This document shows positions 25,483 to 32,461 of a DNA stretch of 39,994 nucleotides, piece after piece. The position numbers and the translations under genes were made by a program. How positions within the stretch are numbered: position 1 is the first letter of the stretch; every line of letters begins with the position of its first letter. The notes under the pieces were generated by a model. The model was not told the origin of the DNA. It made no database searches and saw nothing but the letters and a program-made list of their open reading frames with translations. Origin of the DNA: Microvirga massiliensis (GTDB lineage Bacteria > Pseudomonadota > Alphaproteobacteria > Rhizobiales > Beijerinckiaceae); the NCBI RefSeq assembly GCF_001006805.1, contig NZ_LN811354.1, positions 154,703-194,696 of the forward strand, written 5' to 3'.

Positions 25483-25522
25483 CAACTCTCCCGGCGACCG
25501 TCCGTGCCTGCCGGATTGCCTT
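25483..25522. repeat. stem-loop repeat, copy B
   Basis: CAACTCTCCCGGCGACCG ... GCCGGATTGCCTT, with a CCGGC/GCCGG stem. It contains GACCGTCCGTGCCTGCC, identical to 7539-7555, and is closely related to 24537-24577. It sits in the leader region of the M20 peptidase gene. Confidence 0.5.
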
Positions 25523-25654
25523 CGAGCAGACGGACATACGGAGAGATCGGATAATGACGATCTGCTCCGTCAATAACGCCAGTCATGGACGGACCGTGAT
25601 CTCGTGTGCGATAATTCTCCCATCAAGCTCCTGGCCGCTTCTCAGGGTGCTCCA

Positions 25655-26956
25655 ATGTATTTCAAGCGATTGTTGTTCAGTGCGGCTCTGGCCTCGACCC
25701 TACTCACGGCCGCGCTTGTCTCACCCGAACATGCTCTTGCACAAACCCAGGAGCCGGTTCTTGCAGCAGCGCAGCATGAGAAGGCTCCGCTGCTCGATAC
25801 GCTGAAGGACCTCGTCTCCATCGAGTCGGGCAGCCGGGACCTGGACGGTCTCGACCGTCTTGCCGATCTCATTGCCAGCCGCCTAAAGGCACTCGGTGGC
25901 GAGGTCGAACTCGTCGATGTCAATGCTGACATCTACCGCATGGAGGACACCCCGGAGCGGGTCGGCCAAGCCGTGCGCGCCACCTTCAAGGGAACCGGCG
26001 CGCGCAAGATTCTGCTCATCGCGCATATGGACACCGTCTACCTGAAGGGCATGGCCGCGAAGCAGCCGTTCCGGGTCGAGGGCGACAAGGCATACGGGCT
26101 CGCCATCGCCGATGACAAGCAGGGCATTGCCGTGATCCTGCACACGCTCGCGATGCTGAAGAGCCTCGGCATCCGCGATTACGGCACGATCACCGTTCTC
26201 ATCAACGCCGACGAGGAGATTAGCTCGCCGGGCTCGCGCAAGCTTCTCAGCCGTCTCGGCACAGAGCACGATGTAACGATGTCATTTGAGGCATCACAGG
26301 CGGAGTCCGACAAGGTGGCGCTCGCCACCGCCGGGATCGGCTCCGTGACCCTGCGTGTGAAGGGCAAAGCCTCCCACGCGGGCTCCGCTCCCCACCTCGG
26401 CGTGAACGCGCTTTACGAACTGGCGCATCAGGTCCTGCAAACCAAGGACCTGTCGCGGCCCGACACCGGTCTGAAGCTCAACTGGACGCTCGCCAGGGCG
26501 GGGCAGAACCGCAACGTGATTCCACCTGAAGCGGAAGCGCAGGCGGACGCGCGGGTGCTGCGGGTTGCCGGTTACGACGAGATCGAGAAGGCGGTTCGCG
26601 AGCGCATCAGCAACAAGCTTCTCCCGGAGGCGAAGGTCGAGATGCTGTTCGAGCCACGGCGGCCACCGCTCGAAGCCTCACCCGCTTCTCTCGCGCTCGC
26701 CAAGCACGCCCAGGCGATCTACCGCGACCTTGGCAAGGAGCTTGTGGCCGACGCGGTTGCGGAGGGCGGCGGGACGGACGCAGCGTTCGCGGCGCTGGAG
26801 ACCCAGAACGCGGTCGTGGAGCGGTTCGGCGTGCAGGGCTTTGGCGCGCACTCCAATGATGCCGAATACATCCTGGTCGATAACATCGAGCCGAGGCTCT
26901 ATCTCGCGACACGCCTCATCACGGACATTTCGCGCGGGCGGGTCCCCAAGCCGTAG
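25655..26956 (+). CDS. M20 family metallopeptidase, glutamate carboxypeptidase-like, exported
   Basis: A 433-residue protein with a signal peptide (MYFKRLLFSAALASTLLTAALVS, cut near ALAQ), so periplasmic. It has the dizinc M20 pattern: LIAHMDTVY (His and catalytic Asp), AIADDKQG (bridging Asp), NADEEISS (general-base Glu and metal Glu), FEASQ, and FGAHSNDAEY with the last His ligand. The dimerisation lid region includes KASHAGSAPHLGVNA. Relatives hydrolyse C-terminal glutamate from folates or peptides, or N-acyl amino acids; the substrate here is undetermined. ATG 25655 is chosen because it begins the signal peptide. It is monocistronic, with a stem-loop repeat upstream. Confidence 0.88.
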   Translation: MYFKRLLFSAALASTLLTAALVSPEHALAQTQEPVLAAAQHEKAPLLDTLKDLVSIESGSRDLDGLDRLADLIASRLKALGGEVELVDVNADIYRMEDTPERVGQAVRATFKGTGARKILLIAHMDTVYLKGMAAKQPFRVEGDKAYGLAIADDKQGIAVILHTLAMLKSLGIRDYGTITVLINADEEISSPGSRKLLSRLGTEHDVTMSFEASQAESDKVALATAGIGSVTLRVKGKASHAGSAPHLGVNALYELAHQVLQTKDLSRPDTGLKLNWTLARAGQNRNVIPPEAEAQADARVLRVAGYDEIEKAVRERISNKLLPEAKVEMLFEPRRPPLEASPASLALAKHAQAIYRDLGKELVADAVAEGGGTDAAFAALETQNAVVERFGVQGFGAHSNDAEYILVDNIEPRLYLATRLITDISRGRVPKP

Positions 26957-27090
26957 AGCGAGGCACGGGCTCCGCCGATGTGAAAGCCCACAGGATGCCG
27001 CGCATTGCCTCCTGGAAGAGGCTCCGGAAGTTATCCTGAAGGTACTGAAGTTGTTATCCCGTTCGAGCACAAACACCGGAGGAAAACGCA

Positions 27091-27429
27091 ATGCCGATCT
27101 TCATCTCTCAGGGGCGTTATTCGCGAGACGCCATGCAGGCTATGGTGAGGAATCCCGAAGATCGGACTAAGCCTGTGTCGAAGCTCATCGAAGCCCCTGG
27201 AGGCGGGCTCCTGGGCTACTATGTGACGTTTGGGGATTACGACTGGCTCCTGATCGTCGAAGCGCCGGATGTCAGGAGCGCCGCAGCGGCTGCCATTACG
27301 GCTGCCGCCGGAGGTGGCGTGACAGACATGAAGACGACGCTTGCCATGACTGAGGCTGAGGCCATGGAGGCATTCCGCTCCGCAGGCAGCCTCGCTGCAT
27401 CGTACAGATTGGCAGGCCAATCAGTGTGA
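27091..27429 (+). CDS. GYD domain protein
   Basis: A 112-residue protein. MPIFISQGRYSRDAMQAMV is the start, KLIEAPGGGLLGYYVTFGDYDWLLIVEAPD is the core with the Gly-x-Tyr-Asp motif that names the family, followed by a Gly/Ala-rich helix and MKTTLAMTEAEAMEAF. ATG 27091 has a strong CGGAGGAAAACGCA upstream. GYD proteins are small dimeric alpha/beta proteins related to ABM-like folds; no reaction is established. The spacing (134 bases) from the M20 gene does not require an operon. Confidence 0.82.
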   Translation: MPIFISQGRYSRDAMQAMVRNPEDRTKPVSKLIEAPGGGLLGYYVTFGDYDWLLIVEAPDVRSAAAAAITAAAGGGVTDMKTTLAMTEAEAMEAFRSAGSLAASYRLAGQSV

Positions 27430-27540
27430 GACCCAACCCACCTCCTTGATCCTGCTCACTGGGGCTTCCGTGTGCTGGCACCCGCTCGGGGTGGTCAATG
27501 GTAGGCCAGTCCTGGCGCGCTGTGTTCAACACTGCCCACG

Positions 27541-27681
27541 ATGGTGGCGTCTGGCGACGAAATGAATTTCGAGCACATACCCGAACTCGCTTGGAGGTTC
27601 GGCTACCCGTGTGCGTTCGTCCTAATGGTAATCTCGGCGGTCATCCGTTTCGTCTATGTTGAGCACGAGGGCTGGCTTTAG
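27541..27681 (+). pseudogene. C-terminal fragment of a CorA-type Mg2+ transporter
   Basis: The 46-codon frame reads MNFEHIPELAWRFGYPCAFVLMVISAVI and ends VYVEHEGWL-stop: the end of CorA, with the M-N of the G-M-N signature (Gly replaced by Glu), the periplasmic loop and the last transmembrane helix. The cytoplasmic funnel and first helix are absent. A deletion remnant. Confidence 0.65.
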
Positions 27682-27919
27682 GCGAACAGGCCCTTGCGCA
27701 GTCGAGGGCGTCTGCCTGAGCGTTAAGGCAGATTGCCCGGACCCGGAAGTGCAGGGCGACCCTGATCAGGCATCTCGCTGCTTGCGGTCGGCCCTCGACA
27801 TGCAGCGTGTTCGCCAAGCCGATCAAATGCTCGGCAGCGCTCTCCTGCGCGATAGCTTGTCGTTTGAGGCGGCGGTGGCGGTGTTGCCACGCGGCGAAAC
27901 AGAGTCGTCGTGTTGCCAT
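27641..27919 (-). CDS. possible small hypothetical protein
   Basis: A 92-residue frame from ATG 27919 (GGGGACACGG just upstream). The middle (QESAAEHLIGLANTLHVEGRPQAARCLIRVALHFRVRA) looks like a real pair of amphipathic helices, similar to a TPR hairpin, while the ends are Arg-rich and low in order. Its 3' end overlaps the antisense CorA remnant at 27541-27681. It could itself be a fragment. Family unknown. Confidence 0.4.
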   Translation of the reverse strand: MATRRLCFAAWQHRHRRLKRQAIAQESAAEHLIGLANTLHVEGRPQAARCLIRVALHFRVRAICLNAQADALDCARACSPKASPRAQHRRNG

Positions 27920-28014
27920 CCGTGTCCCCACAACGGCATGGAGCCGGGGATCGTCGTGTCCGCCTGCCGCCCTGGCTTGAACTGTAGAACGCCCCGCCTA
28001 AACAGGAGCTTAGG

Positions 28015-28260
28015 ATGCCCGATCTCACGCGCCGCCTTGCTGCTCTTCTGCTGGCGGCCGGGATGCTGATCTCGGGCGTAGGGAACACACGGGCCGAAGC
28101 CGAGGTCGGTCGCGCGCTCGTGCTGGCCGTCGATGTCTCGCTGTCCATGGAGCCGACGAGCAGGAGCTACAGCGGCAAGGCTTCATTGAGGCATTCCGGC
28201 CTCTCGAATTCCATATGGCGATCCGCAACATTATGCTGGCTGCCACAATCTATTCACCCC
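28015..28260 (+). pseudogene. N-terminal fragment of a DUF1194 (von Willebrand A-like) protein, frameshifted
   Basis: ATG 28015 begins a signal peptide (RLAALLLAAGMLISGVG) followed by the first strand of DUF1194 with the metal-site motif (ALVLAVDVSLSMEP). One base is missing near 28153-28158: the next frame gives DEQELQRQGFIEAFRPLEF, which is the expected continuation. Similarity fades after about 28260 and the rest of the domain is absent. Frameshift plus truncation. Confidence 0.65.
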
Positions 28261-28453
28261 CGAGGAGGTGCGTGGTCCTCAGCACCTTTCACCGAGTTGT
28301 GTCTGGCACGACAAGCGTCTTCAAGGCATACGGCATCTGCGATCCGCTAGAACGTGGCGTCTTGGCAAGGATCAAGGATGCTCATCGCCATCCGCGTCGG
28401 ACCGAGAACATGGCCGCGCAAGCGGCTCCTGGGGGCCTGTCAGGGACCTCGCC

Positions 28454-28858
28454 ATGGATTGGATGTCACTCTCGACCACATGGGCACCACGGGTGCTCAG
28501 CATCCTGCGGATCATGACGGCGCTTCTGTTCCTGGAGCACGGCACCCAGAAGCTGCTGGGCTTCCCGCCCTCTCCCAATCCCGGCCCGTCTCTGTTCTCG
28601 CTGCTTGGCATCCAAGGGATGATTGAAATCGTGGGCGGCGTGCTGCTGGCGCTCGGCCTCTTCACCCGCCCGGTCGCGTTCATCCTCGCGGGCGACATGG
28701 CCGTGGCCTATTTCATGGCCCATGCGCCCCAGAGTTTCTTCCCAGTGCTGAATAGAGGTGACGCCGCGATCCTCTACTGCTTCGTGTTCCTCTATCTGGC
28801 CGTCGCCGGAGGTGGTCCCTGGAGCCTGGATGCGGCTCGGAACCGTGAGAGTCTATGA
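28454..28858 (+). CDS. DoxX family membrane protein
   Basis: A 134-residue inner-membrane protein with four predicted helices: VLSILRIMTALLFLEHGTQKLL, MIEIVGGVLLALGLFTRPVAF, ILAGDMAVAYFMAHAP and ILYCFVFLYLAVAGGGPWSLD. The R-x-x-x-A-x-x-F-x-x-H-G-x-Q-K start, the E-x-x-G-G central helix and the closing GPWSLD are typical of DoxX. ATG 28454 is chosen, the residues before it in frame being unlike the family. Relatives are redox-associated membrane proteins; a specific role cannot be given. Remnants of other genes lie upstream, so it is probably transcribed alone. Confidence 0.85.
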   Translation: MDWMSLSTTWAPRVLSILRIMTALLFLEHGTQKLLGFPPSPNPGPSLFSLLGIQGMIEIVGGVLLALGLFTRPVAFILAGDMAVAYFMAHAPQSFFPVLNRGDAAILYCFVFLYLAVAGGGPWSLDAARNRESL

Positions 28859-29033
28859 GGCCGCGAGACGACTCGGGCCGAGATGATGCTGATGAGCAGA
28901 ACGCGACAGAGATCGGGATGGGTGACGCCCTACCCGGAACTCGCGGCTATCGTGCGGGAGTGCTCATCCGCGAGGTGAGGTGCAGCAAGATATCCCTTCA
29001 AGTGGCTGGAGAAGTTTACATTCGCCTGCAATC

Positions 29034-29300
29034 TCAGGACCTCTCCAATTCTTTGCCTTCCTTGAGGCACCTCTCCCACTCGGCTCGCAGTTCATCTGCT
29101 TCGGCGCGTTCCCGACGTGCACTCTCCCGCAAACGGAAGACGGCGTGCCACAGACAGGCAGCCTCCTCGGTGAACTCGTATTTCTCCAGAGCTTCTGCCT
29201 CACGGATGAGCTTTTCAATCGCGCGCTCGCGGCCCGCAGCCCACGTATCGAGGGCCTGCGCCCGCGCGAGAGGATGCGGTTGATGGCTCGTTCCGGTCAT
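29034..29300 (-). CDS. small helical hypothetical protein
   Basis: An 88-residue protein from ATG 29300. It is strongly helical and charged, with alternating Glu/Arg and Ala: AAGRERAIEKLIREAEALEKYEFTEEAACLWHAVFRLRESARRERAEADELRAEWERCLKEGKE. The last 35 residues suit a coiled coil. The frame is open upstream to 29483 but the extra part overlaps the start region of the neighbour and does not look protein-like. It lies immediately downstream of the receiver gene at 29480-30064 on the same strand, so the two may be cotranscribed. No family recognised. Confidence 0.5.
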   Translation of the reverse strand: MTGTSHQPHPLARAQALDTWAAGRERAIEKLIREAEALEKYEFTEEAACLWHAVFRLRESARRERAEADELRAEWERCLKEGKELERS

Positions 29301-29479
29301 CGGGGCATGGTGGAGATCACACCAAGCCTGGAATCTTCGGCTCACAATGCGTCGAGATAAGGGACTTCTTGCGATCCCGGAAAGCACATTGCCTCGCTCC
29401 GACGAGAATATCCAGGATGGCGGGTCAGGAATGGTGTGCGACATCCGACGATACAGCCCGAGGCATGGTCGCTCGGCGC

Positions 29480-30064
29480 TCATCCTGCCTCTCCGGCAAC
29501 TGACTCCAACAAATCCGACAGGTTTTCAGAATCGTTGGCTGATGATCTCGACAGCGATGCCGATTCGGATGAGCCGAATCCTTGTGCTGGACGTGGGTCC
29601 GAGACGCTGCTCTCGTCGGGTTCTTCGCTCTGAACTTCGCGCACCTGCCCATCCGCGATCATCCGGGTGAGCAGCTTCGCGACTAGGACGAGATGCCCCG
29701 GCTTTTCCAGAAAGGGCATCTCTCGAAGCTCCAGCGGGATGAGGCTTGTGTCCGTCCAGGACGTGTAGAACAGGATCGGGATGCCTCTGCGGGTCAGCAC
29801 ACCCGCGAGATCGAAGGCGCGACCGTCCCACAGAGCGACATCGAGAACGGCCGCATCGGGGCGGTTGCTCTCGATCCAGGTGCGGGCTTGCGAGACCTTG
29901 AAGAAGGGACCGATGACCTCCAGCCCGGCTCGCGTGAGGGAGGTCATGAGGGCGAGGTTCGGGATCAGGTCCCGCTGGAGCACCAGGATGCGCGGCCGAG
30001 GGCATACGGCATCGTTGGCGGCTGCGCCACAATCTCCTGCCGTGGCTTTCCAGAATACCGTCAC
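29480..30064 (-). CDS. response regulator receiver protein with C-terminal tail
   Basis: A 194-residue protein. A receiver domain spans about residues 24-140: RILVLQRDL (acidic pocket reduced to a single Asp), phosphoacceptor Asp in AAVLDVALWDG, Thr/Ser in LFYTSW, and the conserved Lys in PFLEKPG. About 50 residues rich in Ser/Glu/Asp follow (SEEPDESSVS ... SANDSENLSDLL), apparently disordered and without an output domain. GTG 30064 is the start, supported by GGGAGG six bases upstream. It resembles the FixJ/CheY-like single-domain receivers abundant in Rhizobiales. No kinase is adjacent. Confidence 0.82.
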   Translation of the reverse strand: MTVFWKATAGDCGAAANDAVCPRPRILVLQRDLIPNLALMTSLTRAGLEVIGPFFKVSQARTWIESNRPDAAVLDVALWDGRAFDLAGVLTRRGIPILFYTSWTDTSLIPLELREMPFLEKPGHLVLVAKLLTRMIADGQVREVQSEEPDESSVSDPRPAQGFGSSESASLSRSSANDSENLSDLLESVAGEAG

Positions 30065-30151
30065 GCGACGCCTCCCGAGATGCGCCTCACGAGGCGCAGG
30101 TTGTGAGAGCGAGGTCTTCCTGGGCTGACGCGGCGCATTCCGACCCGCTGG

Positions 30152-30244
30152 ACGGTAGTGAGATCAAACGGCTGGCGATCAGGCATGGCCGACCTCGCCC
30201 GAACCATTGTTTTCTCGATCGGTCTTGATGGATGCAGCCCCTGA
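30152..30244 (+). pseudogene. C-terminal fragment of a DUF6894 protein
   Basis: The frame reads SNGWRSGMADLARTIVFSIGLDG up to TGA 30242-30244. It aligns with the end of the protein at 32846-33076 (KGWRLDVADASGAVVFSIGLDD). The N-terminal R-Y-Y-F-H-L part is missing. A remnant of a fifth DUF6894 copy. Confidence 0.6.
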
Positions 30245-30553
30245 TCCCGATCGCTGGGATTGCTGCTTCGCGTGCAGGTGTTCGCGGAGGGTCTGAAGCC
30301 GGGTGCGCACGTGACCGCGCATCTGCTGAGCGCCCCCTGAACTGGCTGTTTGACCGTCACTCTGCACAGGATCGCCCCCAAGCGGCTGAACAAGTAAACA
30401 ATTGGTAAATGCCATACGAGCTACAAGCCGTCTGTGAGGAACCCAACAGATTGAAAAATAATTTGTCTAAGGTTATACGACGCAGCTTCCGGGCGGCCCG
30501 GTTCCGGTTGCCTTTGCCCCACATGGAAGTTCGAGGCGCTGCATTCTGCCAAG

Positions 30554-30608
30554 GGAACACTGCCAAGCCGGTCTGACGTTGTCCGCAGAAGCGGCCACAT
30601 CTGTGGCC
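30554..30608 (+). promoter_or_regulatory. possible EcfG-type promoter and adjacent dyad upstream of the NepR-like gene
   Basis: GGAAC at 30554-30558 and CGTT at 30577-30580 with 18 bases between, one longer than the usual EcfG general-stress promoter spacing of 16-17. A dyad GGCCACA-TC-TGTGGCC follows at 30593-30608. Position, 95-120 bases before ATG 30675, fits a promoter with an operator. Suggestive only. Confidence 0.3.
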
Positions 30609-30674
30609 CGAACTGCCCTAGTGTGACCCGAATCGGGACTCACCTTTTATGTCAGAATGCAAGGGAGGTCGCCG

Positions 30675-30890
30675 ATGATGCGCGGCGGTAGACTTGCGGG
30701 TGGAGTCCCTCTTCAGTCCGACACAGAACTCCTGCGGGCGATCCACAACGATCTCCGGGATGTGTATGAGGTCATCCTGCAACGATCGCCACCGCACAAC
30801 GTTCGCGCGGTGCTGTCCCGGCTCGATCACGAATGGGCACGTGGCGAACTCAAAGGCCGGTCGTGCAGACTGGGTGGGCGTGCCACCTGA
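30675..30890 (+). CDS. small protein resembling NepR anti-sigma factors
   Basis: A 71-residue protein. ATG 30675 follows AGGGAGGTCGCCG, a strong ribosome-binding site. The core LLRAIHNDLRDVYEVILQRS, then PPHNVRAVLSRLDHE, fits the NepR pattern I-x3-L-R-x2-Y-x2-I ... P-x-x-[FV]-x3-L-x2-L-D in spacing, and the length also fits. NepR holds the general-stress sigma factor EcfG inactive until phosphorylated PhyR binds it (known for alphaproteobacteria). Here a stand-alone receiver gene follows after a terminator, but no PhyR or EcfG is present. A true NepR paralog, or a small protein with a similar helix pair, are both possible. Confidence 0.5.
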   Translation: MMRGGRLAGGVPLQSDTELLRAIHNDLRDVYEVILQRSPPHNVRAVLSRLDHEWARGELKGRSCRLGGRAT

Positions 30891-30908
30891 TCAGTGACCG
30901 ACCACGGA

Positions 30909-30945
30909 AAGAGCCTCGTCGCCGGAGCCACGGCGCGAGGCTCTT
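30909..30945 (+). terminator. intrinsic-type terminator after the NepR-like gene
   Basis: Arms AAGAGCCTCG and CGAGGCTCTT (10 bp, perfect), with an inner CGCCG/CGGCG stem and loop GAGCCA; starts 18 bases after the stop codon. Only a short T run follows. Confidence 0.65.
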
Positions 30946-31074
30946 GTGATGCCCGGTCGGGCGGGAGCGGGCATCAGCACAGAAACGCCGCGTCACGGCC
31001 AAGGTTCCATGAAACCGAGGGGGAACATAGCTCCGTGTCCTCGGTTATTCCCTACTGCTTCGGTTGACGGCCTG

Positions 31075-31479
31075 ATGAATGCTTACCCTGAGCCCCGCAT
31101 GACCGTCTTGGTCGTTGAAGATGAGACGCTCGTGCGGATGTTCGCGGCAGACTTCCTCGACGAGGCAGGCTTCAAGGTCTTCGAGGCAAGGGATGCCGAC
31201 GAGGCCCTCACGATCCTCCAGGCTCGGCCCGACATCCAGGCGGTGATCACAGATGTCGAGATGCCGGGGCCGCTGAACGGCTGTGATCTCGCCCGTGTGG
31301 TGCAAGAGCGCTGGCCGGGAGTCCGGGTCATTGCCACTTCGGGGCGAGCCCAGCCTCTGGCGGATGACTGGCCCGAGGACATTCCGTTCATCACCAAGCC
31401 CTACCTGCCGAACACCATCGTTGATCTCGTCAAGCGCCTCGCGAGGCCGCAGGTTGTTGATCTTGAGCCGGGACCATGA
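31075..31479 (+). CDS. stand-alone response regulator receiver
   Basis: A 134-residue CheY-like protein without output domain and with a complete active site: acidic pair in LVVEDET, phosphoacceptor Asp in VITDVEMPG (about residue 62), Thr/Ser in IATSGR, Lys in PFITKPY. The sequence FLDEAGFKVFEARDADEAL and QARPDIQAVITDVEMPGPLNG is typical of the Rhizobiales single-domain receivers next to DUF6894 genes. ATG 31075 is the likely start; ATG 31099 is an alternative that begins right at the domain. Two consecutive hairpins separate it from the DUF6894 gene at 31661. The partner kinase is unknown. Confidence 0.88.
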   Translation: MNAYPEPRMTVLVVEDETLVRMFAADFLDEAGFKVFEARDADEALTILQARPDIQAVITDVEMPGPLNGCDLARVVQERWPGVRVIATSGRAQPLADDWPEDIPFITKPYLPNTIVDLVKRLARPQVVDLEPGP

Positions 31480-31560
31480 GCCGACCGCAGGTTCCAAACA
31501 TCACTCGGCTTCGCAGCCATTCTGATGCTGGGGGCACGGGGCAGCCCTCGGATGACGTTT

Positions 31561-31596
31561 GACCAGTCAGACTGTTCCACGTGAGTCTGACTGGTC
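31561..31596 (+). terminator. hairpin 1 of a tandem pair
   Basis: A perfect 13-bp stem GACCAGTCAGACT/AGTCTGACTGGTC around GTTCCACGTG, 80 bases after the receiver gene. No T run follows. Confidence 0.5.
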
Positions 31597-31597
31597 A

Positions 31598-31634
31598 GGC
31601 CCTCGGCGGGAAAGGGCTGACGCCGCCGAGGGCC
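31598..31634 (+). terminator. hairpin 2 of a tandem pair
   Basis: A perfect 12-bp stem GGCCCTCGGCGG/CCGCCGAGGGCC around a 13-base loop GAAAGGGCTGACG, starting two bases after hairpin 1 and ending 26 bases before the DUF6894 start at 31661. As it lies directly in front of the next gene it may be a leader structure as well as a terminator. Confidence 0.5.
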
Positions 31635-31660
31635 ACCCCTGATCCGAAGGCGAGGGTGCC

Positions 31661-31921
31661 ATGGTGAAGCGCTACTACTTCCATCTCGTGGACCAATCCC
31701 GTGTCATTCCGGACGAGGTCGGGATTGAGGTTGCCAGTCTCGCGCAGGCCCGTCTGGAGGCTGTCAAAGCCGTTCACGAGTTCCGACAGGAATGCGCGCC
31801 CACGGCCGCCGCATGGAGGGATTGGCGGATCGAGGTCACCGACGCTTGCGGGGCTGTCGCCTTCCGGATCGACCTGGGTGAACCTGCCGCGAACAGTTGG
31901 GAACATGTCTCCCGCAATTGA
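31661..31921 (+). CDS. DUF6894 family protein
   Basis: An 86-residue protein: MVKRYYFHLVDQSRVIPDEVGIEVASL, a helix (AQARLEAVKAVHEFRQE), and the strand pair DWRIEVTDACGAVAFRIDLG. All family blocks are present. GGCGAGGG lies upstream of ATG 31661. It closely resembles the domains at 32846 and 34550, so these are paralogs. It follows a receiver gene, an arrangement repeated in this region (the order is DUF6894 then receiver at 34550-35356). Function of the family is unknown; conserved Tyr/Phe/His at the N-terminus and acidic surface are the only clues. Confidence 0.85.
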   Translation: MVKRYYFHLVDQSRVIPDEVGIEVASLAQARLEAVKAVHEFRQECAPTAAAWRDWRIEVTDACGAVAFRIDLGEPAANSWEHVSRN

Positions 31922-32109
31922 GGGGGAACGAAGGCAGTGCGACACGAACACGGTGGGAACGATGGGTCATCCCAGCGGACCAAAGGTGATCCGGATCGCT
32001 CTTGTGCCGCCGCAGCCTCCTGCCCCTGATATCCTGCGCTGTGCAAGTCGCTCCTCGACCTTCGGGCTGCACCCGTTCTTCGGCAGGTTTTACCGGTACT
32101 GCCAGAAGA

Positions 32110-32301
32110 TTAGGCAGAATGCGGCGCGCAGATCGCTCCGCTGATGGCACGCTTGTGGTCGATAGCCCGGTGGCCTCCGCGCGTGCGCGGTGGCGCAGAC
32201 AGCATTCCGATCCGCTCGTAGTAGCGGATTGTCTCCATGTTCACCCCCGTGCGTCGGGATAGCTCCCCGATGAGCACGCCCTTGCCTCGCAAACCCGTCA
32301 T
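32110..32301 (-). pseudogene. MerR-family regulator truncated after the DNA-binding domain
   Basis: Reads VLIGELSRRTGVNMETIRYYERIGMLSAPPRTRGGHRAI, nearly identical to residues 2-40 of the intact MerR protein at 33870-34280 (IGELSRCTGVNIETIRYYERIGMLSAPPRT), and then runs into unrelated sequence and stops. The second part of the wing, the dimerisation helix and the metal-binding cysteines are missing. The promoter-side palindrome (32317-32349) is intact. The fragment cannot dimerise as MerR proteins do, so it is probably inactive. Confidence 0.75.
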
Positions 32302-32316
32302 CTGGGCTTTGGAACC

Positions 32317-32349
32317 CCCTTGATCCTGTAGTCGCTACAGGATCAAGGG
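32317..32349. promoter_or_regulatory. MerR-type operator, 15-bp perfect arms
   Basis: Arms CCCTTGATCCTGTAG and CTACAGGATCAAGGG around TCG form a perfect 33-bp palindrome. The central part CCTGTAG-TNN-CTACAGG is shared with 34326-34346 next to the intact merR-like gene. TTGATC at 32320-32325 can be the -35 of a rightward promoter with the long spacer typical of MerR control. Intact MerR (33870-34280) probably binds both. Confidence 0.75.
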
Positions 32350-32376
32350 TATCTGGGAATGATCCTGAAGACGAGC

Positions 32377-32442
32377 ATGTCCTCGACGATGCCTTGCCTC
32401 ACCGAAGTCGCCCGACCGAACGCCCCGGAGGAGTCCGCGTGA
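32377..32442 (+). CDS. possible 21-residue leader peptide behind the MerR operator
   Basis: ATG 32377 (GAAGACGAGC upstream) to TGA 32440-32442 encodes MSSTMPCLTEVARPNAPEES-A. It occupies the first reading position downstream of the operator, as does the 15-residue frame at 34380. Short and unproven. Confidence 0.25.
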   Translation: MSSTMPCLTEVARPNAPEESA

Positions 32443-32461
32443 CGCGCTTTCGGCCAGCTTG

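Noticed and set aside
26565..27170. 201-codon plus-strand frame overlapping the end of the M20 gene and the start of the GYD gene.
   Set aside because: Arg/Ser-rich, overlapping two well-supported genes in other frames.
28864..28978. Short frame encoding about 31 residues (SRTRQRSGWVTPYPELAAIVREC) after doxX.
   Set aside because: It looks somewhat protein-like, but there is no ribosome-binding site or known relative; too short to support.
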